Assembly (NCBI RefSeq): GCF_905171775.1 | Contig: NC_053497.1 | Coordinates: 36,927,781 to 36,991,780, forward strand | Origin: Rana temporaria | Lineage: Eukaryota; Chordata; Amphibia; Anura; Ranidae | Direction: 5' to 3' | Length of the DNA: 64,000 bases | In this document: in pieces, positions 54,527 through 63,728 of the stretch | How positions within the stretch are numbered: position 1 is the stretch's first letter | Layout: every line of letters begins with the position of its first letter | The notes under the pieces: model-generated | The model's input: only the letters and a program-made list of their open reading frames with translations | What the model was told of the DNA's origin: nothing | Database searches by the model: none | Made by a program: the position numbers and the translations under genes

Positions 54527-54529
54527 TAA

Positions 54530-54595
54530 GACTGTTGGTGGCCTGGTATCTCTCCAGCGTAAGGGTGTCCCTGCTTTGGCTGCATTCACCATGTG
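54530..54595 (-). pseudogene. LINE ORF2 fragment, proximal part
   Basis: Minus-strand frame VNAAKAGTPLRWRDTRPPTV ends in the TTA of the MITE duplication and continues in phase as LEWINRV on the other side. This matches the ...W..P..PS..EW...(I) pattern of L1-clade ORF2 tails. Upstream sequence is unrelated, so the LINE is 5' truncated. Confidence 0.72.
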
Positions 54596-55705
54596 GCACA
54601 GTACTGAATTCCAAGTCCTGTCGTGACAAAACGTAGGGAGGTGGCGTTCTGACGTCACCGCGTTTTCCTTCTACCCGGATACGGGCTGTATTCGCTTAAG
54701 CTGGCCAGCTTTCATGCTCTGCAAATTTTAATGGAATGTAAGTGCATTTCACCTATTTTAATACGAATAAATTAAGGTTTTACACTATGTGAGCCTCTTT
54801 TATTCCTACATACCCTCGGATGGCATATCGGGAGTCCTTCTAAGGATACGAATCACGAGTTTCCATCATCTGGGCTTCATATTGGACACCTCTATCCATA
54901 TCTCTTACCATGCTGTTTTTGATCTCTTATAATCTGGAGATCAACTCCATTCGGTAAGAGGCTTGATTTGACTGCGGTGGAGGTTCTTTCCTGTCAATCA
55001 CTTTCCTGTGTGGATTTCCATATACACTTGGGAGACTTATACATTTATTTGCCTGTGGGCGGACTTATTTATGCACATTAATATGAACATTTATGTGTTT
55101 TTTTTATTCAATATTTTTTCACTTAGCGCGATCTCCTTTCCTTTGTATATTGTTTGTGTGGTATAACACTTTGGATCGCTGCTTTTTCACTTAAAATAAG
55201 CGCAATATTTTTTCTTTACTAAATTCCGATATATCTGAACTGGGATCTGGGAGAGATGAAGTAGGAAAAAAAGAATTATAATGTAAAATAGAATAGGAAG
55301 GAGAAACTGACCTCTCTGGTAAGAGTTGTGGTTTCAGAGAGGGAGAGGAGGGGTTTTCCCGTCTCTCTCCCCCTCTTTTATCCCTAAAAATTATGGAAAC
55401 TGTTTCTTTTTTTTTTCTGGGGGGGGGGGGGGGGGGGGAAAGGACGAATCCCTCACTTGTCTCTCGGTGAGAGAGAGTGAGGATTAAGAAGAGGGTCAGA
55501 GCGGGAATGATTTAGAGAGGGAGCTTATGGGACGGCCCAGAGCGAATGTCTACGTAGTATTAGAAGAGAGGACTGGATACGTATTTATTTTTGGTATTGT
55601 ATTTGCTCTGCACCTACCCATATGTTGTTTTATGTATAATAAGGAAAGAAAAACAAATAAACAGTGGAAAAAAAGAATAGATTGAATAATAAACAGTGTA
55701 GATGT
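54596..55705. other. No gene resolved
   Basis: Unique-looking AT-rich sequence with a 20-G run at 55419-55438 next to a T-run. No domains in any frame. Confidence 0.45.
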
Positions 55706-56679
55706 TTAACCACTTGGGATCCGCTCTATGGACAAAAGACGTCCACAGCGCGGCTTTCCCTGGACGTCTTGTTGTTGGTGTTCCATGTGCGCGCCGCTGG
55801 GGGCGCGCAGCGGGGAAACAACGTGCCCGGCGCATCGCTCGGGACCCGATGCGAGTGCCTGGCGGGCGCGATGTCCGCCAGACACCCGCGATCGTCGGTG
55901 ACACAGCAGGACGTGGAGCTCTGTGTGTAAACACAGAGCTCCACGTGCTGTCAGGGAGAGAGGAGACCGATCTGTGTCCCTTTACATAGGAACACAGCAT
56001 CGGTCACCTCCCCCAGTAGTCCCCTCCCCCCACACAGTAAGAACACAATGAGGGAATACATTTAACCCCTTCCTCACCCCCTAGTGTTAACCCCTTCACT
56101 GCCAGTCACATTTATACAGTAATTAGTGCATTTTTATAGCACTGATCGCTGTATAAATGTGAATGGTCCCAAAATTGTGTCAAAAGTGTCCGATACGTCC
56201 GCCGCAATATCGCAGGCCTGACAAAAACATCGCAAATCGCCGCCATTACTAGTAAAAAAAACCATAAATCTATCCCCTATTTTGTAGGCGCTATAACTTT
56301 TGCGCAAACCGATCAATATACGCTTATTGCGATTTTTTTTAACAAAAATATGTAGAAGAATACGTATCGGCCTAAACCGAGGGAAATTTTAATTTTTTAA
56401 AAAAAAAATGGGATATTATTATAACAAAAAGTAAAAAATATTGTGTTTTGTTTCCAAATTTTCTGTCTTTTTTTGTTTATAGCGCAAAAAATAAAAATCG
56501 CAGAGGTGATCAAATACCACCAAAAGAAAGCTCTATTTGTGGGGAAAAAATGATAAAAATATAATTTGGGTACAGTGTTGTATGACTGCGCAATTGTCAT
56601 TCAAAATGCGTCAGCGCTGAAAGCTGAAAATTGGTCTGGGCACGAAGGGGGTTTAAGTGCCCAGTAATGAAGTGGTTAA
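55706..56679 (+). mobile_element. Long TTAA-family element (plus), 974 bp
   Basis: TTAACCACTTGGGATCCGC at left and AATGAAGTGGTTAA at right; TTAA at 55706-55709 and 56676-56679. GC-rich first third with hairpin GAGCTCTGTGTGTAAACACAGAGCTC (55917-55942), then AATACCACCAAAAGAAAGC. Confidence 0.9.
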
Positions 56680-57199
56680 AAAAAAATACATTTTTATACG
56701 AACATGAAAAATGAGTTGGCGTGCTAGAACCACACATTGATGGGTGATAAGTACGCCGGTCAGCTTTAGTAAACGCATGGGAAAACACATGGAAAAATAC
56801 GCATTATAAGCAAGACTGGTCCTAAAAGCGATCTGAACCTCTGGCTGAGTAGAAGTTAATAAGGAGCGCGTCTAGATGAATACGCTCATTAGCGTGCAAT
56901 TTTATGCGACACGGAAAGAAAAGGGAGCAAAGCCTTTGACGGGCATTCATTGAATCCGCCACCACCAGCACGCCATCAAACCAAATACGCCCAGATCGCC
57001 CCAGATCTCCCACTGCCTGTCATTGTCACTCATCTGCCTGTGTATGGCCAACTGCATACAGGGATGACCAATCTGGAGATGGTTTTGGGGAAAATAAATA
57101 GAAAGCAGCTTTATATCAGAGTGTTCTAGGCTTCTCCCTCTCCCAATGTATCTCTCCTAGGAGCAGATTGTCCCCGATCTCCTGTCTGATGTATAGAGA
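56680..57199. other. No gene resolved; upstream of EGLN2
   Basis: Unique sequence without repeats that I can name. Short frames only. Could hold distal regulatory sequence for EGLN2; nothing specific is visible. Confidence 0.4.
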
Positions 57200-57540
57200 T
57201 CAGAGGGGAGGATGAGCCGCCGACCTCCTCCGGGGACACACATCGTCTATCACGTCTGCAATCAGCGCTGTCACTCTGGGCTCGGCTCCTGCCGGCGCCC
57301 TCTAGCGGTCACGATGCGTCAGCGCGGCTTGTCCCCTTGTCACATGATCATGGTGCACGTGTATATGACACAAAGCCTTATGGAGGGGGAGACTTGGTCC
57401 AGGAGGAGGGGGCACATCACTACTATTACACAAGCAGCCCTCTCCGTGCCGGGAGGGGGATGTCTGATCTGAGCATGGCCAGCAGGAGCGCAGGGCGAGC
57501 GCTGGGAGCCCTATAGAGCCTGGGCACAGGAGCTAGCGCT
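57200..57540 (+). promoter_or_regulatory. CpG-enriched unique region, possible EGLN2 promoter
   Basis: About 340 bp of unique sequence, richer in CpG than its surroundings, lies directly upstream of the minisatellite and ~1.7 kb upstream of the coding exon. It contains GCACGTGTATAT near 57356, which combines an E-box/HRE-like CACGTG with an AT stretch. No initiator is defined. Promoter activity is inferred from position and composition only. Confidence 0.35.
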
Positions 57541-57549
57541 CACATCCAG

Positions 57550-58590
57550 CCCTGGGAGCACCAGGGACAGGAGTGGGCACAGGGTAAGGTGGGGAGGGCA
57601 CAGGTGAGTACAGGGGCAGGTGGGGAAGACACAGGGCAGGGTGTGTACTGGGCTAGTGTGGGCACAGTGTAAGGTGGGGAGGGCACAGGGTAGGTTGGGC
57701 ACAGTGTAAGGTGGGGTGGGCACAGGGTAAGGTGGGGTAGGCACAGTACAGGTTGGGCACAGGGTAAGGAGGATAGAGTACAGGTGTGGGGTGGGCCAAG
57801 GGGTAGTGTGGGCATAGTGTAAGGTGGGCAGGGCACAGAGCAGGCTGGGCACAATAACAGGTGGGTACAGGGGTGGGCCAAGGGGTAGTGTGGGCACAGT
57901 GTAAGGTGGAGAAGGCACAGGGCAGGGTGGGCACAGGCTAAGGAGGAGAGAGCACGGGTGGTTGCAGGGTGGGCAGAGGAAGGAGAGAGCACAGTTGGGC
58001 ACATGGGTATTAGAGAGCACAGGTGGGGACAGGAGTAGGGTGGACTCACGAGAAAGAGACAGCACGGGGTGGGCATAGGGAAAGGAGAGAGAACAGGTGG
58101 GCACATGGGAAGGAGAGAGCACAGATGGGCACATGGGTAGGGTAGACACAGATTAAAGTGAAGGAGGGCACAGGGTAAGGTTCAGAGAGCATATGTGGCC
58201 ACAGGATAAGGTAGAGAGAGTTCAGAAGACTAAAGGGGCAGGGTGGGCACAGGGTAAGTTGAAGAGCTCACAGGGGTAGGATGGGCCCATGTGCAGGGGG
58301 AGAGAGCACAGGTGGGCACAGGGTAAAGTGGAGAGGGCACAGGGGGAGGTTGGGTACCAGTTAAGGTGGAGGGGGCACAGGAGTGCACAAGATAAGGTGC
58401 TTAGAGCACAGGTGGACACAACGGCAGGGTGGGCACAATATAAGGTGGAGAGAGCACAGCAGGTACAGAAAAAGGGTGGGCACAATGTAAGGTGCAGAGA
58501 GCAAATGATTGCGCAGGGTGGGCTCAGGATACGCTTAGAGGACACAGGTGGGCTGAAGCTAGGGAAAGCACAGGTGGGCACAGGGGTAGA
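57550..58590. repeat. Degenerate minisatellite, unit like GGGCACAGGGTAAGGTGG
   Basis: About 1 kb of imperfect tandem repeats built from GGGCACAG(G/T)GTAAGGTGG-like units, with longer higher-order spacing including GGAGAGAGCACAG. Long open frames on the minus strand here are by-products of repetition. Many units carry the donor-like CAGG|GTAAGG motif. The array sits between the CpG-rich region and the leader intron of EGLN2. Confidence 0.85.
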
Positions 58591-58807
58591 GTGCAGAGGG
58601 TAATGCTGCATCTCTGCCATCTCCTTCACTGAGTGTAGCACACAGACCTGCACTGTCAGCCGTGTACATCATTGCTCTGCCCTCTCCTGGGCGTTCTATA
58701 CATTTAGGCGCACACATACGTTCAGAAGGGTGGGGGCTCCAGACAGCCTGCAGACAGCCCCGGGTGTCAGTGTCTGGGCACACTGAGGACGTCGCTCCGC
58801 TGTCTCG
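58590..58807 (+). other. Candidate noncoding first exon of EGLN2 (3' end only defined)
   Basis: Non-repetitive sequence between the minisatellite and the donor at 58808. It has scattered CpG and no long frame. The transcription start is not identifiable. An alternative first exon near 57480-57580, upstream of the minisatellite, is also possible because it leads directly into CACAGG|GTAAGG. Confidence 0.4.
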
Positions 58808-59101
58808 GTAAGTCACCTAAGCTGACCATGGCAGGGACTTTCTGGATTGGCTGTGGCGCAGAGCCTCGTGCCGATGGCTTATTTTCTCCATGGCAAACAG
58901 GAGGCTCTGCATCTGCCTGGCACAGCCAGATGTCCCTGATACCCAGAGTCCTGCAGAAGCATCCCTGGCATATTGCACAGGATTAGCGTTGGGGAGGGTG
59001 CGCAGGTTCTATAGATGCTGCCTCAGCCACAGATAGCAGGCAGGGCGTGTTAGCTGGGGCTGGAGGAGTGCTAACCACACCACTCTGTTTGTCTTCTCTA
59101 G
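58808..59101 (+). other. EGLN2: Candidate intron in EGLN2 5' leader (294 bp)
   Basis: Starts with a textbook donor (CTCG|GTAAGT) at 58808 and ends with a polypyrimidine acceptor at 59101. A branch-like CTAAC lies about 30 bp upstream of the acceptor. A noncoding first exon is inferred to end at 58807; its start cannot be fixed from sequence. A GCGTG hypoxia-response core occurs near 59045, which alone is weak evidence of HIF control. Confidence 0.6.
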
Positions 59102-59277
59102 GAGAAAGTTGTGCTTCGGACTTGATCGCCTGTCACTGCGGAGGAGAGGAGTCTTACTTGTCAGCGGAGGACTAGAATGAGTGCCCTACCCCCGCTGGCT
59201 GGTGCTGTGACCTGCACTACCCTGTGAACGATGGGGCCAGGACGTGTGCTACGTGCAGGGGACATGCTCACACTGAC
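59102..59277 (+). other. EGLN2: EGLN2 5' untranslated part of coding exon
   Basis: Sequence between the inferred splice acceptor (TTGTCTTCTCTAG, ending 59101) and the main ATG. A pyrimidine-rich tract and a branch-point-like CTAAC near 59071 precede the acceptor. The leader holds two upstream ATGs (59177 and 59231), described separately. Confidence 0.7.
59177..59227 (+). promoter_or_regulatory. Upstream ORF 1 in EGLN2 leader (16 codons)
   Basis: ATG at 59177 with A at -3 opens a 16-codon frame ending in TGA at 59225-59227, before the main start at 59278. Short upstream frames of this kind usually lower translation of the main frame. Whether it is translated is not visible here. Confidence 0.5.
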
Positions 59278-59311
59278 ATGGATAGAGTGCATCAGCTGGG
59301 GCAGCCTCTAA
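59231..59311 (+). promoter_or_regulatory. Upstream ORF 2 overlapping the EGLN2 start (26 codons)
   Basis: ATG at 59231 has a strong context (A at -3, G at +4). The frame runs to TAA at 59309-59311, crossing the EGLN2 ATG at 59278 in a different frame. Ribosomes initiating here would pass the main start, so this is a candidate translational brake. The frame is read directly; the effect is inferred. Confidence 0.5.
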
Positions 59312-60267
59312 AGAGTGAAGTCAAGCCATCCAGCCAAGACCAGGGGAACTCCAGCGCGGCGTCCACTCTGCCGTGTGCCAGGATGGGGGTTGACAGATAC
59401 CCACAAGTCACTGTGAAAGCATCTCACCCGCTTCCAGATGTTCACTCTACCATCAGCGCGTTGAATGGGGGAAACAGATTCCACCTGCGCCCCTTAACCA
59501 TCCCGGGGAAGACCGCTGCTGAGAACCTGTGTGCCGAAGCTGAGGAAGACGCACTTTTGGCATCATGCACGGTGGCTCCAGTGAGGGCTCGGGTGACACC
59601 CAACGGGGAAATGCCAATGGCCAGGTCGGCCACCATAGTCAATAGAGATATAGCAGGGTCTTATTCGAGGGACTTGGAAGGTGGCAGCTGTTACCAAGAA
59701 ATCGTGGTAAATGGGCGAAGGGATGCTGTGCCCGTTAAAAGGAAAAGGACTGGCAGTGGGTTAGCAGAGAATACAGTTATGGTGATGGCACCGGAGAGCG
59801 GACCTTCTGTATTCCCTCCCATGGAGGGCAAGAGGCGGAAAAACGAGGTACACACCGATTCTCAGACCCCTCAAGACCTCACCTGCAGGCGAGAGGGGCC
59901 TAGTAACTCCAAAATGCCTACGAACAATAATTCGGTGGTCACTCCCCAAAAAATGGCCTTCGATTATATAGTCCCGTGTATGACTTACTACGGCATTTGT
60001 GTCAAGGACCACTTTTTAGGGGAAGCTTTGGGCTCGCGGGTCCTCGACGAGGTGGAATTACTTAACCGCAGTGGGAAGTTTCGGGATGGCCAGCTGGTCA
60101 GTCAGAGGACTATACCATCCAAAAACATTCGTGGTGACCAGATCGCCTGGGTGGAAGGGAAGGAGCCTGGGTGTGAGAACATCGGGGTCCTCATGTCCAG
60201 GATAGACGAGGTTATCATGCACTGTAGTGGAAAACTGGGCAGCTACATTATTAACGGCCGGACCAAG
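59278..60267 (+). CDS. EGLN2: EGLN2 (PHD1), first coding exon, 5' partial gene
   Basis: EGLN2 is an Fe(II)/2-oxoglutarate-dependent prolyl hydroxylase that hydroxylates HIF-alpha prolines in normoxia and marks them for VHL-dependent degradation; it is mainly nuclear. The 990-bp exon gives 330 residues in frame. Residues 1-226 are low-complexity, with basic clusters KRKR (154-157) and KRRK (185-188) that could serve nuclear import. From residue 227 the conserved start of the hydroxylase domain appears (FDYIVPCM, YYGICVKD, LVSQR, IRGDQIAWVEG, GSYIINGRTK), including the mobile beta2-beta3 region. The exon ends AAG|GTGAGC at the boundary I recall as conserved in this family. The HxD...H iron ligands and 2-OG arginine lie in later exons. 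No MYND zinc finger precedes the domain, unlike EGLN1, and EGLN3 lacks such a long N-terminus. The ATG at 59278 is chosen because the frame upstream has no other ATG, the context is strong (G at -3 and +4), and the start MD...QPL and ARMGV resemble mammalian EGLN2. Confidence 0.93.
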
Positions 60268-60306
60268 GTGAGCAAAATACCAGCGCCTCTCAATGTTCCT
60301 CCTAAG

Positions 60307-60953
60307 CAGGGCCGCCATCAGGGGGGTACAGGCAGTACACCTGTAAGGGGCCCGGAGGCCCACAGGGCCCCATATGGCAACCCCCCCCCTTTTTTATTTA
60401 TTTTTTATAAAAAAATATATACATTTTTTTTAATATATTTTAATTTTATTTTTTATTAAAGGGCCAATTTTTTTTTTATTTTTTTTTAATATATATATAT
60501 ATATATTATTAAAGGGCCCAGAGGTCCCCCAGGGCCCCGGATGGCAACCTCCCTTTTTTTTATAAAAAAAAAAATTTTTTTTTAATATTATTTTATTTCT
60601 TTTTATATATATATATATATATTTTTATTAAAGGGCTCAGAGGTCCCCAGGGCCCCATGTGGCAAACCCCCTTTTTTTTTTTTTTTTTATAAATGTTTTT
60701 TTTTTTTTTTTTTGTTTATATATTTTTTTTTTTTTTTTTAAAGGGCCCAGAGGTGCCCAGGGCCCTGGATGGAAACTCCCCCCCCCTTTTTTTTTTATAA
60801 ATGTTTATTTAATTTTTTTATATATTTGTTTTTATTTATTTTTTATTAAAGGGCCCAGAGGTTTCTTTTTTTTTTTTATTAAAGGGCCCAGAGGTCCCAG
60901 ATGGCAACCCCCCTTTTTTTTGTAATTTCTTTTTATAAAAAATAATAAACATT

Positions 60954-60998
<45 letters not shown>

Positions 60999-61200
60999 CC
61001 CAGAGGTCCCTATGGCCCCAGATGGCAACCCTCCTTTTGAAAAACAAAAGCTATATATTTTTTTCTTTTTATTAAAAGGCCCAGAAGGCCCCCCGGATGG
61101 CTACCCCCCTTTTTTTTATACCCCCCCCCCCCCGCTTCTCAATTTCAGGCGGCAGCCTGAAGCTGTGTAAGGGGCCCCATAATTCCTGATGGCGGCCCTG
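60307..61200. mobile_element. hAT-type nonautonomous element in EGLN2 intron
   Basis: Perfect 15-bp terminal inverted repeats, CAGGGCCGCCATCAG at the left and CTGATGGCGGCCCTG at the right, are flanked by an exact 8-bp duplication CTCCTAAG (60299-60306 and 61201-61208). An 8-bp duplication with CAGGG-type ends is diagnostic of hAT. The 894-bp interior has no transposase. It is made of 5-6 degenerate units joining a GGGCCCAGAGGTCCC-like block to long T and TA runs, so most of it is homopolymer. It begins 39 bp after the EGLN2 donor. Confidence 0.93.
60380..61130. repeat. Degenerate tandem array with T/TA homopolymers inside the hAT element
   Basis: The module 'AAAGGGCCCAGAGGTCCC ... GATGGCAACCCCCC' followed by T-runs recurs at about 60510, 60630, 60740, 60850, 60885, 60995 and 61075. 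The largest dinucleotide tract is (TA)n at about 60957-60994. Confidence 0.8.
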
Positions 61201-61208
61201 CTCCTAAG

Positions 61209-61597
61209 CATGCGTTTTCATTGCAGGTACCAGCACTGCTGTAGAGTGATGTGTAGACCTGAGACATGCCGATCTTTTGTCAGTAAAAATAAATAAATAT
61301 ATATATTTTTTTTAAATCATGGAACTATAAAGCTGTATAAACCCCTAACCTGGCTCTGCCATCAGAAAAGCGTGGTGGCTGCCATTACTGCCCATCTTTT
61401 GAAAATACTAGTTGCCTGGCTGTGTCTGGCTTCAATACCTCTGAGCCATATACCCTTTGCCCCTGAAGCCAAGGCATCAGCATGACAGCCAGAAAATTAG
61501 CATTCTCAAAGGAGAGGGCAGCAGTGGCAGCTTCCATACTTTTCTCATGATAGAGGCCTTAAAGATTGATAGATAGCACTTGGGGCATGCTTTATTG
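61209..61597. other. EGLN2 intron sequence, no feature resolved
   Basis: No coding frame resembling the next EGLN2 exon (which should begin with the AMVACYPGNG-like segment) is visible. Some text resembles common frog interspersed repeats but no ends were found. Confidence 0.5.
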
Positions 61598-61605
61598 GCA
61601 TACAG

Positions 61606-61764
61606 CAGGGATATGCAATAAGCGGACCTCCAGCTGTTGCAAAACTACAAGTCCCATCATGCCTCTGCCTCTGGGTGTCATGCTTGTGGCTGTCAGAGTC
61701 TTGCTATGTCTCATGGGACTTGTAGTTTTGCAACAGCTGGAGTTCTGCTCATTGCATATCCCTG
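61606..61764. mobile_element. 159-bp hAT MITE (copy 1 of 2)
   Basis: Palindromic MITE: ends CAGGGATATGCAAT and ATTGCATATCCCTG extend into a long inverted repeat through AGCTGTTGCAAAACTACAAG. Flanked by the exact 8-bp duplication GCATACAG (61598-61605, 61765-61772). Identical in length to the copy at 41427. Confidence 0.93.
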
Positions 61765-61876
61765 GCATACAGTATAATTGAGTAAGAGACCATTTTAGCA
61801 TGCCTTGAACAATATTTAGCACTTCTTAAGTGAGTTAGAAGAATCAGAACCAGTGTTAGCACTATGACACATTGGG

Positions 61877-62965
61877 GGGTTATTTACTAAAATGGGAGAG
61901 TTCAAAATCTGGTGCAGCTCTGCATAGCAGCCAATCAGCTTTCCAGGTTTTATTGCCAAAGCTAAACCACTTCAGCCCCTGCTCAATGACCAGGCCATTT
62001 TTTGCGATACTGCGCTGCATCGCTTTAACTGACAATTGCGCGGTCGTGCGACGTTGTACCTAAACAAAATTGACCTCCATTTTTCCTCGCAAATAGACAT
62101 TTATTTTGGTGGTATTTGATCACCTCTGCGGGTTTACATTTTTTGCGCTATAAACAAAAGAAGAGCGACAATATTGAAAAAAATACAATATTTAGACATT
62201 TTTGCTATAATAAATATCCCAAATTAAAAAAAAAATAATGTTTTTTTTCCTCAGATTAGGCCGATATGTATTCTACATATTTTTGGTAAAAAAATCGCAA
62301 TGAGCGTATATTGATTGGTTTGCACAAAAGTTATAGGGGATAGATTTATGGCATTTTTATTATTATTTTTTTTTACTAGTAATGGCGGTGATCTGCGATT
62401 TTTATGGGGACTGCAACATTGCGGCGGACAGATCGGACACTTTTGACACATATTTGGGACCAGTGACAATTATCCAGCGATCAGTGCTATAAAAATGCAC
62501 TGATTACTGTATAAATGTCACTGGCAGGAAAGTGGTTAATGCTGCGGGGTGATCAAGGGGTTAACTGTGTTCCCTGGGTGTGTTCTAACTGTAGGGGACT
62601 GACTAGATGAGGAGCGAGATCGGTGTTCATACTTAGTATGAACACACAATCTCTCTCCTCTCCCCTGAGAGGACCGGGATCTGTGTGTTTACACACACAG
62701 ATCCCGATTCTCGCTTTTGTCACAAGCGATCGCGGGCGCCGCGCCCGCCGGGCACTCGCATCGGCTCCAGGCACACGCTGCGTGCATGCATGCGCCTCCT
62801 ACAGCATCTTAAAAGGCCGACATAGATTTATGGCGGCTCGCCCAGGGGTAAAACTGCGGCGGCCGGTCGGGAACCGGTTAATTGAACAAGTTGAAGTTAG
62901 AAGCTGATTGGCTACAATGCACAGCTGCACCAATTTTTGTACCTCCAGTGTTAGTAAATCAACCC
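61877..62965. mobile_element. MITE with GGGTTATTTACTAAA / TTAGTAAATCAACCC ends, split by a TTAA element
   Basis: Left part 61877-61961 and right part 62882-62965 belong to one short element. They share TAGCAGCCAATCAG-type text with AGCTGATTGGCTAC on the other arm. The middle is the TTAA element at 61962-62881. The target duplication is not clear. Confidence 0.7.
61962..62881 (-). mobile_element. ~0.9 kb TTAA-flanked element, minus orientation
   Basis: Ends AACCACTTCAGCCCC and GGGAACCGGTTAA. It contains the block GGTGGTATTTGATCACCTCT found in all long copies of this family in the window. The right TTAA is intact (62878-62881); the left has mutated to CTAA. No transposase. The TTAA target suggests mobilisation by a piggyBac-type transposase; that is inference. 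Confidence 0.8.
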
Positions 62966-63245
62966 AATTCTGTTTTCTTGAAACAAGTCTTCTGACTTTT
63001 AAAGTGACAGATGTTTTCCAGGATGCTTGGAGATTTTTTTTTTAAAGCGCCGTAAAAGATTTTAGTAACTTTCCAGTACCGCTTTGTTGACCAAATGTTT
63101 CTTTGATTATTGCGATCAATGTTTTCTTTTTCATTCTGCTGATGAGAAAATTAGGGAGCGTATTGGGACCTTAGATCTCAAAATGTGGCAACAAATACTT
63201 TTTATAGACCGTTCTCAAAATGGATTATGAACACAAATTTTGGGT
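62966..63245. other. EGLN2 intron sequence, nothing resolved
   Basis: AT-rich sequence with no long frame, no inverted-repeat end and no tandem repeat that I can support. Confidence 0.5.
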
Positions 63246-63247
63246 TA

Positions 63248-63726
63248 CCGTATTTATTGGGGTATAGCGCGCTCCCGCGTATAGCACGCACCCCTAAATT
63301 TGCCCGAAATTCCTTTGGAAAAAAGATTTTTTGTACTTACAGTTTTGGTGTCTTGCACGGCGTCCATTGGCGGCCTCGTCGGGTCCGGTGTCCGTCTGCG
63401 ACTTCGGGTGTCCTCTTCGTCGGGTCCGGCGTCCTTCTGCGGCGTCCTCGCGTCCTCCCCGCTCGTTTCCCGTGCCGAGTTTGAATACTGCGCCGACATA
63501 TACAGAGCGCAGTACACTCGTGTATGGTCGGGCAGGCTCGGCTACTCTCGCGCTGAAGTCCTGTACGTCCAGGACGTCAGCGCGAGAGGAGCCGAGACTG
63601 GCCGACTATACACGAGTGTACTGCGCTCGGTATATGTTGGCGCGGGTATCAGCGTATATCACGCACCCACGATTTTGCCCTGATTTTCAGGGCAAAATAG
63701 TGCGCGGTATACGCCGATAAATACGG
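63248..63726. mobile_element. 479-bp TA-flanked hairpin MITE (copy 2 of 2)
   Basis: Ends CCGTATTTATTGGGGTATA and TATACGCCGATAAATACGG, flanked by TA on both sides (63246-63247, 63727-63728). An internal inverted repeat pairs GCGCAGTACACTCG (about 63508) with CGAGTGTACTGCGC (about 63613). The TA target suggests Tc1/mariner mobilisation. Same family and length as 6403-7883 once the LINE there is excluded. Confidence 0.9.
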
Positions 63727-63728
63727 TA

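Noticed and set aside
57511..58149. 212-codon proline/cysteine-rich minus-strand frame upstream of EGLN2
   Set aside because: Product of the GGGCACAGGGTAAGG minisatellite; antisense to the gene and without domains.
59224..59277. Extension of EGLN2 N-terminus upstream of the ATG (starting at a GTG)
   Set aside because: GTG is not a usual vertebrate start, and no in-frame ATG exists there.
60268..60459. Continuation of the EGLN2 frame past residue GRTK (VSKIPAP...)
   Set aside because: The frame runs through a consensus donor into the hAT element; family alignment from memory ends the exon at GRTK.
61201..61240. Splice acceptor TTTTCATTGCAG|GTACC as the next EGLN2 exon
   Set aside because: The following frame does not give the expected AMVACYPGNG-like segment.
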